NCBI GenBank assembly: GCA_964016875.1
Contig: OZ024735.1
Coordinates: 16,830,934 to 16,894,933 of the forward strand
Source: Fallopia convolvulus
Taxonomy: Eukaryota; Streptophyta; Magnoliopsida; Caryophyllales; Polygonaceae
Reading direction: 5' to 3'
DNA length: 64,000 bases
This document shows, in pieces, positions 10,235-19,919 of the stretch. Made by a program: the position numbers and the translations under genes. The notes below the pieces were generated by a model. That model did not search any database, had not been told where the DNA came from, and was given only the letters and a program-made list of their open reading frames with translations. Position 1 is the stretch's first letter, and every line of letters starts with the position of its first letter.

Positions 10235-11019
10235 TACTCCGAATTCTTACCTATTTCAAAAAAAAATTAGCTTAGAGAATCAATCTAACACAAACAACTT
10301 CTATATACCCTTCAGACACACTTTAACTATCAAATAGGCAGGGGAATGAAAAAGGAGAGCATATGCCCTTTCTTAATTGCAATATTGAAATTGAATGCAA
10401 CCAGATAAAAAGTCCAATGTATTTTGCAATTGAAAGCTAACACGCTTAAAAAGAAAACTAAACTAAAACCCCTATTCAGTAGTGCACCGAATCTGCAAAT
10501 TCAAAAGCACATACAAAGATCGAAAGCTAACACACTTAAATGGCATCTTCCCCAAAAACACTGAACGGGTCAAGAAAAAGAACCAGAAATCTGCTAATGA
10601 AACCACCAAAATCTGCATACCTAAGTCGCAAATGCATATTAAAATCAAATGAATGTCAACACAACACTACCCATGAGCCAGAAACTGAAAAGCCCTAACC
10701 ATGGCAAAAATAAGCAAATTACGAAAACCTAAAGCGCAAATCAGCAAGCAAGTACCTCGGAGATGAAGTTAATCTAGGCATTACATATGAAGGTCACCCG
10801 AAAAAATATCGATAGCTCGAAGGCAGTTCAAGATGGCGGCAGCAGACTGGCGGGAGAGTCGCTACACAGATGAAATAGGCGAACTGGAGAAGAGGGTTGA
10901 AGGTTAAAAGAGCAAGCAGATAGGAGCCGTCGTCGAGAGGGAGCAAGGAAAGAGGAAAGAAGTATAAGAAGGGGATTATAAATTTTAGGCAATTTTAGGA
11001 ATTACTGTTCCTCACTGTT
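10235..11019. other. Intergenic stretch, possible minus-strand 5' exon
   Basis: No long ORF is present. The higher-GC block 10755-10980, read on the minus strand, is pyrimidine-rich and ends with CCGAG|GTACTTGC at about 10755, so it could be the 5' untranslated exon of a minus-strand gene running toward position 1. I see no coding exon to support this, so the idea is weak. Confidence 0.25.
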
Positions 11020-11805
11020 CATATGAAAGTGGAACGTTTATAGGTTTTTTGATATATAGACATATACATGTTATGTTTTTTTATAAGGTAAGAATTATGA
11101 ACCCCTAGAGGGCGTCCTAGAGCATCTTTACGGATGAGAGCTTGTAGATCTAGATTATCAAGCAGGATGTTACTAGGCAAGTTGTGGCCCAACTTCGCAA
11201 TTTTGTCGGCCACATCGTTGCAAGCCTTAAGAACATGTTTCATGGAAAATGGCTCGAACCCCTGTAACGAGGCCAAAATATCTGATATAAGCATTTCAAT
11301 TTTGTGAGATTATCCCCTTCAATTTTAAGGTTTCGAATCCTAAGTCTTTTTGCTTCTCGAACACCATCTCTAAGCGCTAGTGCTTCCGATTGTAGCACTA
11401 AAATTGGTCCAAAATTTGTGGTTCCTAGGCCAATTGGCTGTCCAACATGGTCTCTAATTATGAATCCTGAGGTGGCCGAGATTATATTGACTTTTGATTA
11501 GTCAAAATTCAGTTTAAATGTGTTTATATGGGGTGTTTGCCATTTTTGGGTTCTTTGGTTTTTGAGATTCTTCTCGTTTGTTGAGGGGGATCCTCATCCC
11601 TTGTCCATCTCTTTGCTTTCTCCCATTGTGTGATTTGGTTTTTGACATGTTTGCCTATATCTTGTATGAAGTCGTTCGCAGTTTGTTGGAAAACTAATTT
11701 ATTTCTTTGATATCATATGCACCACCAAGTAATTGCAAGGTTTTGGAATTTTGCTTTTCCCAATTTTTGGTATAGTTCACTTAGTATTGGTTGAGTCGGT
11801 GTTAG
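11020..11805 (-). pseudogene. LINE-derived RNase H-like relic
   Basis: Translating the minus strand across three frames gives a coherent LINE C-terminus. The segment order is LAITWWCI, RNKLVFQQ, ITQWEKAKRW, FKLNFD, SGFIIRDHVGQPIG, QSEALALRDGVREAKR, LKIEGDN and KACNDVADKIAKLGHN. This pattern (WxIWxxRN…VF, FKxNxDG, EAxALxxG, DxxxL, RxxNxxAD) is the plant RVT_3/RNase H-like domain of L1-type LINEs. Stops and frameshifts make it non-functional. No upstream reverse transcriptase is visible, so this is a 5'-truncated insertion or remnant. Confidence 0.75.
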
Positions 11806-11885
11806 AAACTAACGTTCATTAACACCGGAACAACTCCCTCAGTTTTGATAATGACAAATACCAAGGGAACTGACACCTATTGCCA

Positions 11886-12507
11886 TCTATAACTATATAT
11901 ATTAAAGTTGTACCTTTTCGAGTCACTCAAACGATTTTGGGTATAACGATATCTTTTGAAACTTCCTTATACAAATATTTAAAAATAAAGATAACAAATT
12001 TAAAAATATTTAAAAATAAGTATAAATATCTTTTATCTTTTAGCATGAAATCTTTTCATGAATTAATTTATAAATATATATGTATATTTTTCTTTTATAA
12101 TAAAAAAAATTAATGATAAATACTTATAAATCTTTTTTTCTTGCATATTTTATTATATTTTTATCTATTAATTTAATTTTTATTTTATGTAAATCTTATA
12201 TGTTCCATATTCTAATATATAAATATTTTTTTATTCATATGTGTATCCTTTTTTTAAAATTAAATATCTATGAAATATCATTAAGGAAAAGGAGAAATAT
12301 ACATTATTTTACCTTAATAATCTTTTTTATTCTCAACATTAAACTTAATAATTTATATTTAATTTGTTTTATTGGATTCCAAAAAAATAAAAAATTTGTG
12401 CATTATACAGGCAATAAATTACTCACATTAATTTATATTTTATATTTTTATTTAATATCTATAAATTATTAAACCATAATCGTGCATGACACGATGGATA
12501 TAACTAG
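11886..12507 (+). mobile_element. Non-autonomous Helitron
   Basis: It begins with TCTATAACTATATATTAAAG after a host A (11885). It ends with a short hairpin (TCGTG-CATGA-CACGA) followed by GGATATAACTAG and a host T (12508). A TC start, a 3' hairpin then CTRR end, and insertion between A and T are Helitron hallmarks. It contains no RepHel coding capacity. Related ends occur at 47915 and 51852. Confidence 0.7.
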
Positions 12508-12694
12508 TTAACATTTTATTGTGCTCACTTTAATGATTTTAGCTCCGTCTCACATTATAACAAATGCAAAATTTTATATAAAATATTTATAATAAATAAG
12601 TTGTTTTTATTTTTTGTATTATATTGAAATAATTAATTAAATAAATTAAGTATTAAATTCATATAGTTGTGCATGACAACACGGATATAACTAG
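12508..12694 (+). mobile_element. Second Helitron 3' terminus
   Basis: The last 100 bases closely match the 3' end of the Helitron ending at 47915 (shared AATTAAGTATTAAATTCAT, then a hairpin GTTG…CAAC and GGATATAACTAG). No separate 5' end is visible between 12508 and 12600. This may therefore be the outer end of a nested element that starts at or before 11886, or a truncated copy. The following host base is A rather than T. Confidence 0.5.
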
Positions 12695-12867
12695 ATTAGT
12701 TATAAACTAACGGAAATTTACAAGTAAGGACATCATCCGAACTTCTATAAAAGTTCAAAGATACCACTCAAAATAATTTTTTTCCAAGACACTACTCGAA
12801 AAAGCTAAAAACTCAATGATACCAACCTGAATTTCCCAACAAAATAAATCGCTCATGAAATTATTAA

Positions 12868-12980
12868 TGGGCTGTGGGCAAGCCAAGGCCCAAGGAAGGG
12901 TCAGTCAGAGTCCTACTTCAAATCCACGGCTCTGTGCAGAAGTGTTTCTGACTCACTGAAGCTTTCTTTTGAAACCCTAA
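12868..12980 (+). promoter_or_regulatory. Site II and telo-box elements upstream of the GeBP gene
   Basis: TGGGCT at 12868-12873 and GGCCCA at 12887-12892 match the site II (TGGGCY) element bound by TCP factors. AAACCCTAA at 12972-12980 is a telo-box. The pair is typical of plant genes tied to cell growth and translation. They lie 18-130 bases before the ATG. Confidence 0.5.
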
Positions 12981-12997
12981 CGACGATTCTCTCTCCA

Positions 12998-14272
12998 ATG
13001 GCTCGCAAACATTCCAACCCTAAGGACGTCCCTCCCGCCTCTTCGTCATCTGAAGAAGAAGAAGAAGAAGAACAGGTGGTCGATGATCAAGACAAAGAGG
13101 ACGATCTACCAAACGCCCTGCACGATGAATCTGAATCCGATGAAGAAGGTGAAGACGACGATGAAGACGACGACGAAGAGGACGATGACGACGAAAAACA
13201 AGCGCAAAAGAACAATCAGAGTCTTCAGCGACCATCTCAGCCTAAAGCTATAACCAAAAGCCTTAATCAGCAAGAAGAAGAAGAGGAAGACGAGGACGAA
13301 TCTGAGACAGAATCAGAATCGGATTCGAAAGCGGCCCATTTTAGCATCAGGCCGCACTCCTCCGACCCCGCCATCATCAGCATCAAGGACAGTCCCTCTG
13401 TGAAACTCAAAAAAACAACTGAAAATCCCTCCAAGGAGAAGAAGGAGAAGGAGAGTCACCACTCGTTTGTGTCGGTTAATTTGAAGCGGCCAGCGGAAGG
13501 GGATATTGAGACCAATTCGAAGAAGAAGAAGGTGAGGTCTGACAACGGAGAACACGGGGTCGTTGCAGAAAAGAAACCTGCCTTCAGTCGGCTGTGGAGC
13601 GAGGAGGATGAAATTGCAGTTTTGAAAGGCATGATTGAGTTTCATGGTAAGAAGGGAGTTGATCCAAACTCTGATTCCACTGCTTTCCATGAGTTTGTGA
13701 AGAAGAATATTTCTGTTGATGTTTCTAAGTCCCAGTTGATGGAAAAGGTGAAGAGGTTGAAGGCCAAGTACAAGAACAATATTGAGAAGGGGGACAATCC
13801 TGTTTTCTCAAAGCCGCATGAGATCAAGGTTTTTGAGCTTTCTAAGAGGGTATGGGGTGATCTGGTTAATGCTAGCAACAATAAAGCTTCCAAGAAGAAG
13901 AATTTGGTTGTTGAGAATCCCAATCCTGAACTTGTGATGGCGCTTCCAAAAGCTGAAACTTTTCAAGCTGTTAAGAGCAAAAAGAACAAACTTAACCAGC
14001 AGCAGGAAGAGAGAAATGTTGAAGAAGGCAAGTTTTCTGATTTGTATCCATTCTTGAATATGTCATTGAAGATGGACAGTTTTCTGATGTCACAGTTTGC
14101 TGCTGAGGGCATGAAGAACTGTTTGGTTTCATTGGAGAAGTCCAAATTGGATGAGTTGGAAAAGGAATGGGAGAAACAGATTCTGGATGAGGCTCAAGTG
14201 AAGCTTGGAAGATCTGCATTATTGAAGAAGCAAGTTCAATTGGTGTCTGAATGGTGCTCAAAAAGGGGTTAG
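12998..14272 (+). CDS. GeBP/GPL-family (DUF573) DNA-binding protein
   Basis: This is an intronless 424-residue protein. The N-terminal 110 residues are extremely acidic (Glu/Asp tracts). A basic SKKKKVR near residue 175 is a likely nuclear signal. Residues about 197-290 form the DUF573 DNA-binding domain of the GLABROUS1-enhancer-binding protein (GeBP, also called storekeeper-like) family. It begins FSRLWSEEDEIAVLKGM and contains KKNISVDVSKSQLMEKVKRLKAKY and HEIKVFELSKRVWG. The C-terminus holds the heptad-rich segment typical of GeBP proteins (LEKSKLDELEKEW onward) and probably dimerises. Plant family members are nuclear and affect trichome, cytokinin and sugar-responsive expression; the target here is unknown. 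The start at 12998 follows a short 5' leader with a telo-box, and no earlier in-frame ATG is needed. Two GAA/GAG microsatellite-like tracts encode the acidic part. The gene appears intact. Confidence 0.92.
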   Translation: MARKHSNPKDVPPASSSSEEEEEEEQVVDDQDKEDDLPNALHDESESDEEGEDDDEDDDEEDDDDEKQAQKNNQSLQRPSQPKAITKSLNQQEEEEEDEDESETESESDSKAAHFSIRPHSSDPAIISIKDSPSVKLKKTTENPSKEKKEKESHHSFVSVNLKRPAEGDIETNSKKKKVRSDNGEHGVVAEKKPAFSRLWSEEDEIAVLKGMIEFHGKKGVDPNSDSTAFHEFVKKNISVDVSKSQLMEKVKRLKAKYKNNIEKGDNPVFSKPHEIKVFELSKRVWGDLVNASNNKASKKKNLVVENPNPELVMALPKAETFQAVKSKKNKLNQQQEERNVEEGKFSDLYPFLNMSLKMDSFLMSQFAAEGMKNCLVSLEKSKLDELEKEWEKQILDEAQVKLGRSALLKKQVQLVSEWCSKRG

Positions 14273-14850
14273 GGTTTGTTTCGTGCTCTGGTAAATTCTG
14301 GGTGCGGGTATATTCAATATGTACTAGTAAAGTTTAGGTCTTGCAGCTTGTTTTGGGAATGTGTTTTGTTGGATGTTGAACTTGGGAAATTTTGTGTGGT
14401 TAAATTCATCCCCCCAGTTCTCATTTAGGAGTGAACGTTGGATGTGTTGAATGGAAATTTGCATTTGTTTTTGCTGACAAGTCACAACTTAAGTGTGAGA
14501 ATTCTTAGATTGAAATTTGATTTGAAGGATGCCTGCTCTAATAGTTTTGATCATATGAAAAAGCTTGCCCATAATTTTCTTATCCCAGAAAGGAGGTGTG
14601 GTCTTCCCAGCTGCTTGGGCTAATGAAAGTAAATTAGGACAATTTTTAAGCTTCAGATTGAATTTGGGTGTTTAATTACACGCTTCAATTGATGTTAATT
14701 TTATGTCAACTATAGAAACTTTACTTGCTTTGTGTTATAAACAGAAGGAAAGAAACAGAAAGTACTAGACACTTTTACTAGTACTCTTCAATCTTCTTGC
14801 AAAGTACACCCACAAAAGTTTAGTCAAACACTTCATGCCTTACTTGCATT
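14273..14850 (+). other. 3' region of the GeBP gene, no further gene
   Basis: This is AT-rich 3' flanking DNA. The 61-codon ORF at 14438-14623 shows no domain and is probably part of the untranslated region. I see no other feature before the inverted repeat. Confidence 0.4.
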
Positions 14851-14853
14851 GTG

Positions 14854-14983
14854 TTAAGATAATTGTGCATAACAGATCTGCCAAGTATGAATGTATCTTA
14901 TTCTTTCGAAATTTTAGTCAAACAGTTCAAGCCCTAACACATACATTCATGCTTGGCAGATCCGTTATGCACAATATCTTGAT
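14854..14983. ncRNA. miRNA-precursor-like inverted repeat
   Basis: The left arm (14860-14896) and right arm (14941-14977) pair over about 37 bases with only two mismatches and a one-base bulge (core TTGTGCATAACRGATCTGCC). Pairing continues weakly outward with TTAAGAT/ATCTTGA, and the loop is 44 bases. The size and near-perfect stem fit a young plant MIRNA or siRNA-producing hairpin. I do not recognise a known miRNA in it. It could instead be a small foldback transposon, though no target duplication was found. Confidence 0.45.
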
Positions 14984-15018
14984 TGTCAAATATTTGGAAT
15001 TCATATTCGCAGCCTATC

Positions 15019-15138
15019 GACCAATAACCAATTGGTCTAGTGGGATGAGGTGCTAGGCTAATCGAACCGGCCTCTGGAGTACCCGGTTCAGACGTAGATT
15101 TGGCCCCGGCTAATCGAACCGAGTGAGAGATGAGAAAA
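15019..15138 (+). mobile_element. tRNA-derived SINE with 16-bp target duplication
   Basis: This 120-bp unit is flanked by identical 16-mers ATATTCGCAGCCTATC at 15003-15018 and 15139-15154. It contains an A-box-like TGGTCTAGTGGG near its start and a B-box-like GGTTCAGAC about 50 bases later, and ends in a short A-rich tail (GATGAGAAAA). These are SINE hallmarks: a pol III promoter, an A tail and a long target duplication. The sequence ATCGAACCG occurs twice inside it. It is not a functional tRNA gene because no cloverleaf can be drawn. Confidence 0.7.
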
Positions 15139-15715
15139 ATATTCGCAGCCTATCAAAACTATTCAGAGCTTGCAAACTACACAATTTTCAAGCAATGTAT
15201 GGTATTGTTCGCATCTTTAATTGAGCATATATAGAATGTTTTCATCATCTGAATTCGTATGTAACAGTAACACACCTGACTACTAGACTGTAGAATCATA
15301 CTTGAAGCTATGTCTTATGCTTAATTTATAGCATGCCATTATACCAATTAAATGCCAGAGAATTACCTGATACCTCATTTATCCACAGGTCAAAAACAAT
15401 GCCAAATAGTGATTGGCAGGGGAGGATGAAATGAATCGAGGACTACAATCTCCACCACTCGTTTGTTTGATGGAATTTTCTTTCAAAATGCATCTCTTGA
15501 CTTGAGATATTTAGTCAAGTGTAAATGATCTCCCAAATGTCTAATACTAGATGTAAAAGCAAAGGAGGCTGTGATTATAGTATAGTACATTGCAAGTGGA
15601 CAGCATTTTGAGGCTTCAAAATTAAGTAATGCCAGGGGGAGAGAAGAAATGAACGGGGCCTGAGAGAAACGGAGGGAGAGAACAAACAAGGGAAGCTCCT
15701 TTTAGTGCTTTCTCG

Positions 15716-17881
15716 ATGATTCTGAGTCACAGTCTCTCCGTTCCCAGAAGATTCTCCTTGGTCATTCTCAAGTTGGCTTTCCCCACCTTAGATTTGTTCC
15801 ATTTCCCCAGCTTCTTCTCCACTTGTAGCAGCGCAGTTCATCGTTTCACCGGCTTTAATTACAATTCTTTCTATTCCTCCATCATTGACAACTCCAGCAA
15901 CGGGTCGCACTTGAACCAGATCCATGCTCAGTTAGTGGCTTCTGGGTTGCAATGTAGTCGCTTCCTTATGGCTAAACTGATCCATGCCTATTCAAACATT
16001 GGGGAAATGGATCATGCCCGGAAGGTGTTCGACGAATTTTCTGAACCAGATGTTTTCATGTGGAACGCCATCCTTAGGGGCTATTCTAAGTGCCATATGT
16101 CCACTGACGTGGTGGAGATGTACAAGAGGATGCTATGGACAGGGGTCACCCCTGATTCCTTCACCTTCCCTTATGCTCTCAAGGTTTGTACCGAAATGAT
16201 GTTGTTCCAAGTGGGAAGGGCCGTCCATGGACAGATTCTTAGGCACGGGCTTCGGTCGGACTCTTTTTTGCAGAATGGCCTCGTCTTGATGTATGCTAAA
16301 TGTGGTAAAACCAATAATGCCAAGGCTGTTTTTGGTGATTCGTGCGAGAAATCTGTCATCTTTTGGACTTCAATTATATCTGGTTGTGCACAAAATGGTC
16401 AGCCAGCGGAAGCTTCCAGAATCTTCGGTGAAATGAGGAAGATGAATGTCACACCTGATTGGATTACCCTCGTGAGTGTTTTGCGGGCTCATACTGATTT
16501 GGAAGACTTGGAACATGGGAAATGCATTCATGGGTATATAATAAAGCTGGGGCTTGAGTTGGAACAAGATTTGCTTATATCTTTGACTGCTATGTATGCC
16601 AAGTGTGGGCAAGTGTCCATTGCAAGGTATTTATTTGACCAGATGCCAATTCCAAATGTAATTTTGTGGAATGCCATGATTTCTGGATATGCAAAGAATG
16701 GCTTTGCAGAAGAAGCTGTGGCCCTATTCAAGGAGATGGTAAGAAAGAGCATAAAACCGGATTCTATTACTATAAGGGCTTCTATTTCAGCTTGCGCTCA
16801 AGTGGGTTTACTGGATTTATCAAGATGGATGGATGATTTTGTTTCTACCAGTGACTACAAAAATAATTTGTTTGTTAGGACCGCTCTTATTGACATGTAT
16901 GCAAAATGTGGAAGTATGGACTTGGCAAGGAGAGTCTTTGACATGACTCTCAATAAGGATCTTGTTATGTGGAGTGCAATGATTACAGGATACGGCTTGC
17001 ACGGTCTTGGTGAGGAAGCTATTAATCTTTTCTATGAAATGACGCATGCTGGAATCCGTCCAAACTACGTTACTTTTGTAGGACTCCTTACAGCTTGTAA
17101 AAATTCCGGTCTTGTCAAACAAGGATGGGATTTTTTCCATAGCATGAGAAACTATGGAATTGAGCCACGTCACCAGCATTATGCTTGTGTTGTTGATCTT
17201 CTTGGCCGAGCTGGCCTCCTAAATGAAGCATACAATTTCATAGCAAAAATGCCTATTCAACCAAGTACAAGCGTATGGGGAGCCCTTTTGACTGCTTGCA
17301 AAATCCATAGATATGTGGAAATGGGAGAGTATGCTGCAAACCAACTCTTTTCCATTGACCCATTTAATACAGGCCATTATGTTCAGCTCTCGAATCTTTA
17401 TGCTTCGGCTTGCATGTGGAATCATGTAACAAAAATACGAGAAATGATGATGGAGAAAGGCCTGAGCAAAGATTTGGGGTACAGTTTAATAGATATTGAG
17501 GGTAAATGTCAGGTGTTCCGTGTAGGAGACAAGTCACATCCTAGATGGAAAGACATTATAGAGGAACTTTGCAATATTGAGAAGCGGTTGAAAGAGGCCG
17601 GGTTTGTACCCGATACAGAATCAGTTTTGCATGATGTGAACCCTGAAGACATGGAGGAAAGTCTTTGTAATCATAGTGAGAGGCTAGCTATTGCTTATGG
17701 TCTTATCAGTACACCTCCTGGAACTACACTTCGGATCATTAAGAATCTTAGAGCGTGTGTTAATTGTCACTCTGCGACTAAGATTATATCAAAACTTAAG
17801 AACAGAGAGATAGTTGTTAGGGATGCTAATCGATTTCATCATTTTAAGGACGGAGTTTGTTCTTGTGGAGACTACTGGTGA
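15716..17881 (+). CDS. MEF22: PLS-DYW pentatricopeptide repeat protein, MEF22-like
   Basis: This is an intronless 721-residue gene. The first 40 residues (MILSHSLSVPRRFSLVIL…) are Arg/Ser/hydrophobic-rich, fitting a mitochondrial presequence. About 14-15 PPR motifs of the P-L-S type run from residue 60 to 520, with repeated phrases such as LISLTAMYAKCGQ, WNAMISGYAKNGF and HYACVVDLLGRAG. E1/E2 motifs follow, then a complete DYW deaminase-like domain. The zinc and catalytic residues are visible as HSERLAIAYGL and CVNCHSATK, and the protein ends FKDGVCSCGDYW. The overall sequence closely resembles Arabidopsis MEF22 (At3g12770), an organellar C-to-U RNA-editing factor. The repeats would bind the RNA upstream of the edited cytidine, and the DYW domain would deaminate it. 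Orthology is inferred from remembered similarity. The ORF is uninterrupted. Confidence 0.93.
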   Translation: MILSHSLSVPRRFSLVILKLAFPTLDLFHFPSFFSTCSSAVHRFTGFNYNSFYSSIIDNSSNGSHLNQIHAQLVASGLQCSRFLMAKLIHAYSNIGEMDHARKVFDEFSEPDVFMWNAILRGYSKCHMSTDVVEMYKRMLWTGVTPDSFTFPYALKVCTEMMLFQVGRAVHGQILRHGLRSDSFLQNGLVLMYAKCGKTNNAKAVFGDSCEKSVIFWTSIISGCAQNGQPAEASRIFGEMRKMNVTPDWITLVSVLRAHTDLEDLEHGKCIHGYIIKLGLELEQDLLISLTAMYAKCGQVSIARYLFDQMPIPNVILWNAMISGYAKNGFAEEAVALFKEMVRKSIKPDSITIRASISACAQVGLLDLSRWMDDFVSTSDYKNNLFVRTALIDMYAKCGSMDLARRVFDMTLNKDLVMWSAMITGYGLHGLGEEAINLFYEMTHAGIRPNYVTFVGLLTACKNSGLVKQGWDFFHSMRNYGIEPRHQHYACVVDLLGRAGLLNEAYNFIAKMPIQPSTSVWGALLTACKIHRYVEMGEYAANQLFSIDPFNTGHYVQLSNLYASACMWNHVTKIREMMMEKGLSKDLGYSLIDIEGKCQVFRVGDKSHPRWKDIIEELCNIEKRLKEAGFVPDTESVLHDVNPEDMEESLCNHSERLAIAYGLISTPPGTTLRIIKNLRACVNCHSATKIISKLKNREIVVRDANRFHHFKDGVCSCGDYW

Positions 17882-18264
17882 GAGAACCTGTAATCATGTA
17901 AGTTTGCATAAATTTTCACAGTTTTCGCCCCACTCTATTTTGGTTGGAGGTTGTGTTACAGTTTTTGTGAACTGTCATGGTCAAAGCCAATTGCAGTAGG
18001 AATGAGTTTTTTCCCTTGATTGGTAGATGTATGGATCAAAATCAACCATTGAACATTGATGTTTGCCTTCTTTGGCCAATTCAACGAAAAGAGGTTCAGA
18101 TTGATTAGTAACTGTGTCGTATCATTTGTGCTTTTAAGTCTCCAATCTTTCACCAAAACCTACACGACTTCTTTTCAACCAATACTAAAACAATGCAACT
18201 TGTGTTTTTGGTCGAAAATAATGCAACTTATTAATATTGCAAACATTGGAGTAGGAGGTCCAAT
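17882..18264 (+). other. 3' flank of the MEF22-like gene
   Basis: This is non-coding DNA directly after the stop codon and probably includes the 3' untranslated region. The short ORFs here lack recognisable domains. Confidence 0.4.
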
Positions 18265-18560
18265 GGAAGAATTTATCGCTACGTGCCAGTCCTCCACAAA
18301 AAGGTGTCGACTTATACTTTGCCCCGCTTGTCGAGAAAGTAAATACCCAGCTGGCCTCTTGGAAAGGTAGATTCCTCAGTTTTGTAGGTGGTGTCACTCT
18401 CGCCCGCTCGGTTGTCATCTATACCCGTTTATACCATGTGCACGGTAGAACGAAAGAGATTGCTTTATGCATTATCTATATTGTCAAACTTCTCAATGTT
18501 TCTTTTGTCGCATCATCAAACTGTATCGGAATATTAGGGTCCGTCACACGGTGATTTCCT
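18265..18560 (+). pseudogene. LINE reverse-transcriptase relic
   Basis: Read in one frame, 18271-18440 encodes VPVLHKKVSTYTLPRL, then LASWKGRFLSFVGGVTLARSVV. This is the segment of L1-type LINE polymerases after the catalytic domain (…L(A/S)(S/G)WK.R.LS.AGRVTLA.SV…). The rest has decayed with stops. It is unrelated in orientation to the relic at 11020-11805. Confidence 0.65.
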
Positions 18561-18747
18561 TATTGTTTCTTTGCAAATTTTGAGCCATTATTTTTGCTTG
18601 AACTTGAATACTATTTAGAAGAATTTTGTTGTTGGTTCCTTGTGGTTTGACCATTTGAAATAAGAGTCAAATTGTTCCCAAACAATTGTCATTCATTCGA
18701 GAGTAGAGTAGGCACTTGGATTGTTGAAGAAAAAGTTTTTTTTTTGA

Positions 18748-18790
18748 ATAAAGAAGAAGAAGAAGAAGAAGAAGAAGAAGAAGAAGAAGA
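18748..18790. repeat. (GAA)n microsatellite
   Basis: About 13 perfect AAG units, embedded in AT-rich DNA without a gene. Confidence 0.9.
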
Positions 18791-18929
18791 TGAGTTAATG
18801 CTTCATTGAAATACCTTAAAAAAGGTTTGTGCCATACCATAAGCTCATTTAAGGAAGGAAAGACGGTTATAAGAAGGTGAAAAAGAACTAGGCAACCTAA
18901 TAACGGAATCAAAGGTTGGAAATAGTAAC

Positions 18930-19010
18930 ATCGAATATGGACGAGGTAACTACTTCAAGTGCGATGAATCAGGACACATGTCCACAAACTGTCTTAATAA
19001 TTAAGCAACC
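18930..19010 (+). pseudogene. Possible decayed retroelement zinc-knuckle fragment
   Basis: One frame gives YFKCDESGHMSTNC, which matches a CCHC knuckle (CxxCxxxxHxxxxC) whose first Cys has become Tyr. It is flanked by nothing else recognisable. A stray Gag fragment is the best guess. Confidence 0.35.
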
Positions 19011-19409
19011 TTATGGCCTATTAGGCCTACTGGTGCGATGTAGAGAACTTACAATCCATGTCCAAAAATCTTGTTTCTAACAACTTCCTTTCTAACTTCA
19101 CCTCTATGTCTATTACCGCGTTGACTTATAAAAATGGTGGTGAAGAATGTTTATGATGTTGCTTTCACATTCACAGTAGTCTTATATATGGTTGATTTAT
19201 TCGGTTGACAAATATCAAATATCATGTCAAGATCCCATATGTTGACCGAGCAAGACACTTCTACTTGTAGGTATTTTAGGGTAAGATATTCGTCATTAGT
19301 GAGAATTCTTGACCACTCTTTTATTCCTAGACCATTATTTGTCCCCTCACATACCTCTCGATAATCTGTCTTGAGATCGGGTATGACGGAGACAAGTAAG
19401 ATCCTTGGT

Positions 19410-19911
19410 TAGGGATGCACAAAAAATCCGTGGGGACGGGGGGATCCGGGGAGACCCGCCCCTAATGAGGCGAGGATTCCCCGACTTAGTGGGGAACGAG
19501 GCAGGGACGAGGATCATTTTCGTATCCCCGATTTTAAACGGGGCGGGGACGGGGAATGTACTATCCGCCTCGAATCCCTGCTTTACATACCTGATAATTT
19601 TTTATTATTTTTTTAATTTATAAAACATGGAATAATATCATATTTTAAATATAATTGTAGTTTTTAATTTAAAAAATTATATATCTACAAATTATGTTAT
19701 TAAATTTGATATTTGTAAATTTTTTAAAGTTTAAAATATTTTTTATATTAAATGGGGCCCCGTTAACAACCCGATAACCGATGGGGATTCCCCGCCCCGT
19801 TCCTTGCGGAGATTAAACAGGGACGGGGTGGGGATGAGGGCATAATAGTATTCGAGGATGGGGATGGGGACGGGGATTGCATTCCCCGCCCCGCCCCCAT
19901 GTGCATCCCTA
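19410..19911. mobile_element. hAT-type MITE (element A)
   Basis: Terminal inverted repeats TAGGGATGCAC and GTGCATCCCTA are perfect over 11 bases, and the flanking 8-mers TCCTTGGT (19402-19409 and 19912-19919) are identical. An 8-bp duplication with YAGGG-type ends indicates the hAT superfamily. The interior has GC-rich arms full of GGGGACGGGG/CCCCGTCCCC-like runs around an AT-rich centre. It has no coding capacity. Confidence 0.88.
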
Positions 19912-19919
19912 TCCTTGGT

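Noticed and set aside
11880..12472. AT-rich ORFs (for example 12113-12472) as genes
   Set aside because: They are low-complexity Ile/Leu/Tyr-rich translations of Helitron DNA with no domain.
15030..15120. tRNA gene
   Set aside because: A- and B-box-like motifs are present, but no cloverleaf forms. The flanking 16-bp duplication and A tail identify a SINE.
18056..18370. 104-codon ORF after the MEF22-like gene
   Set aside because: It overlaps a LINE relic in another frame that gives a recognisable reverse-transcriptase segment.
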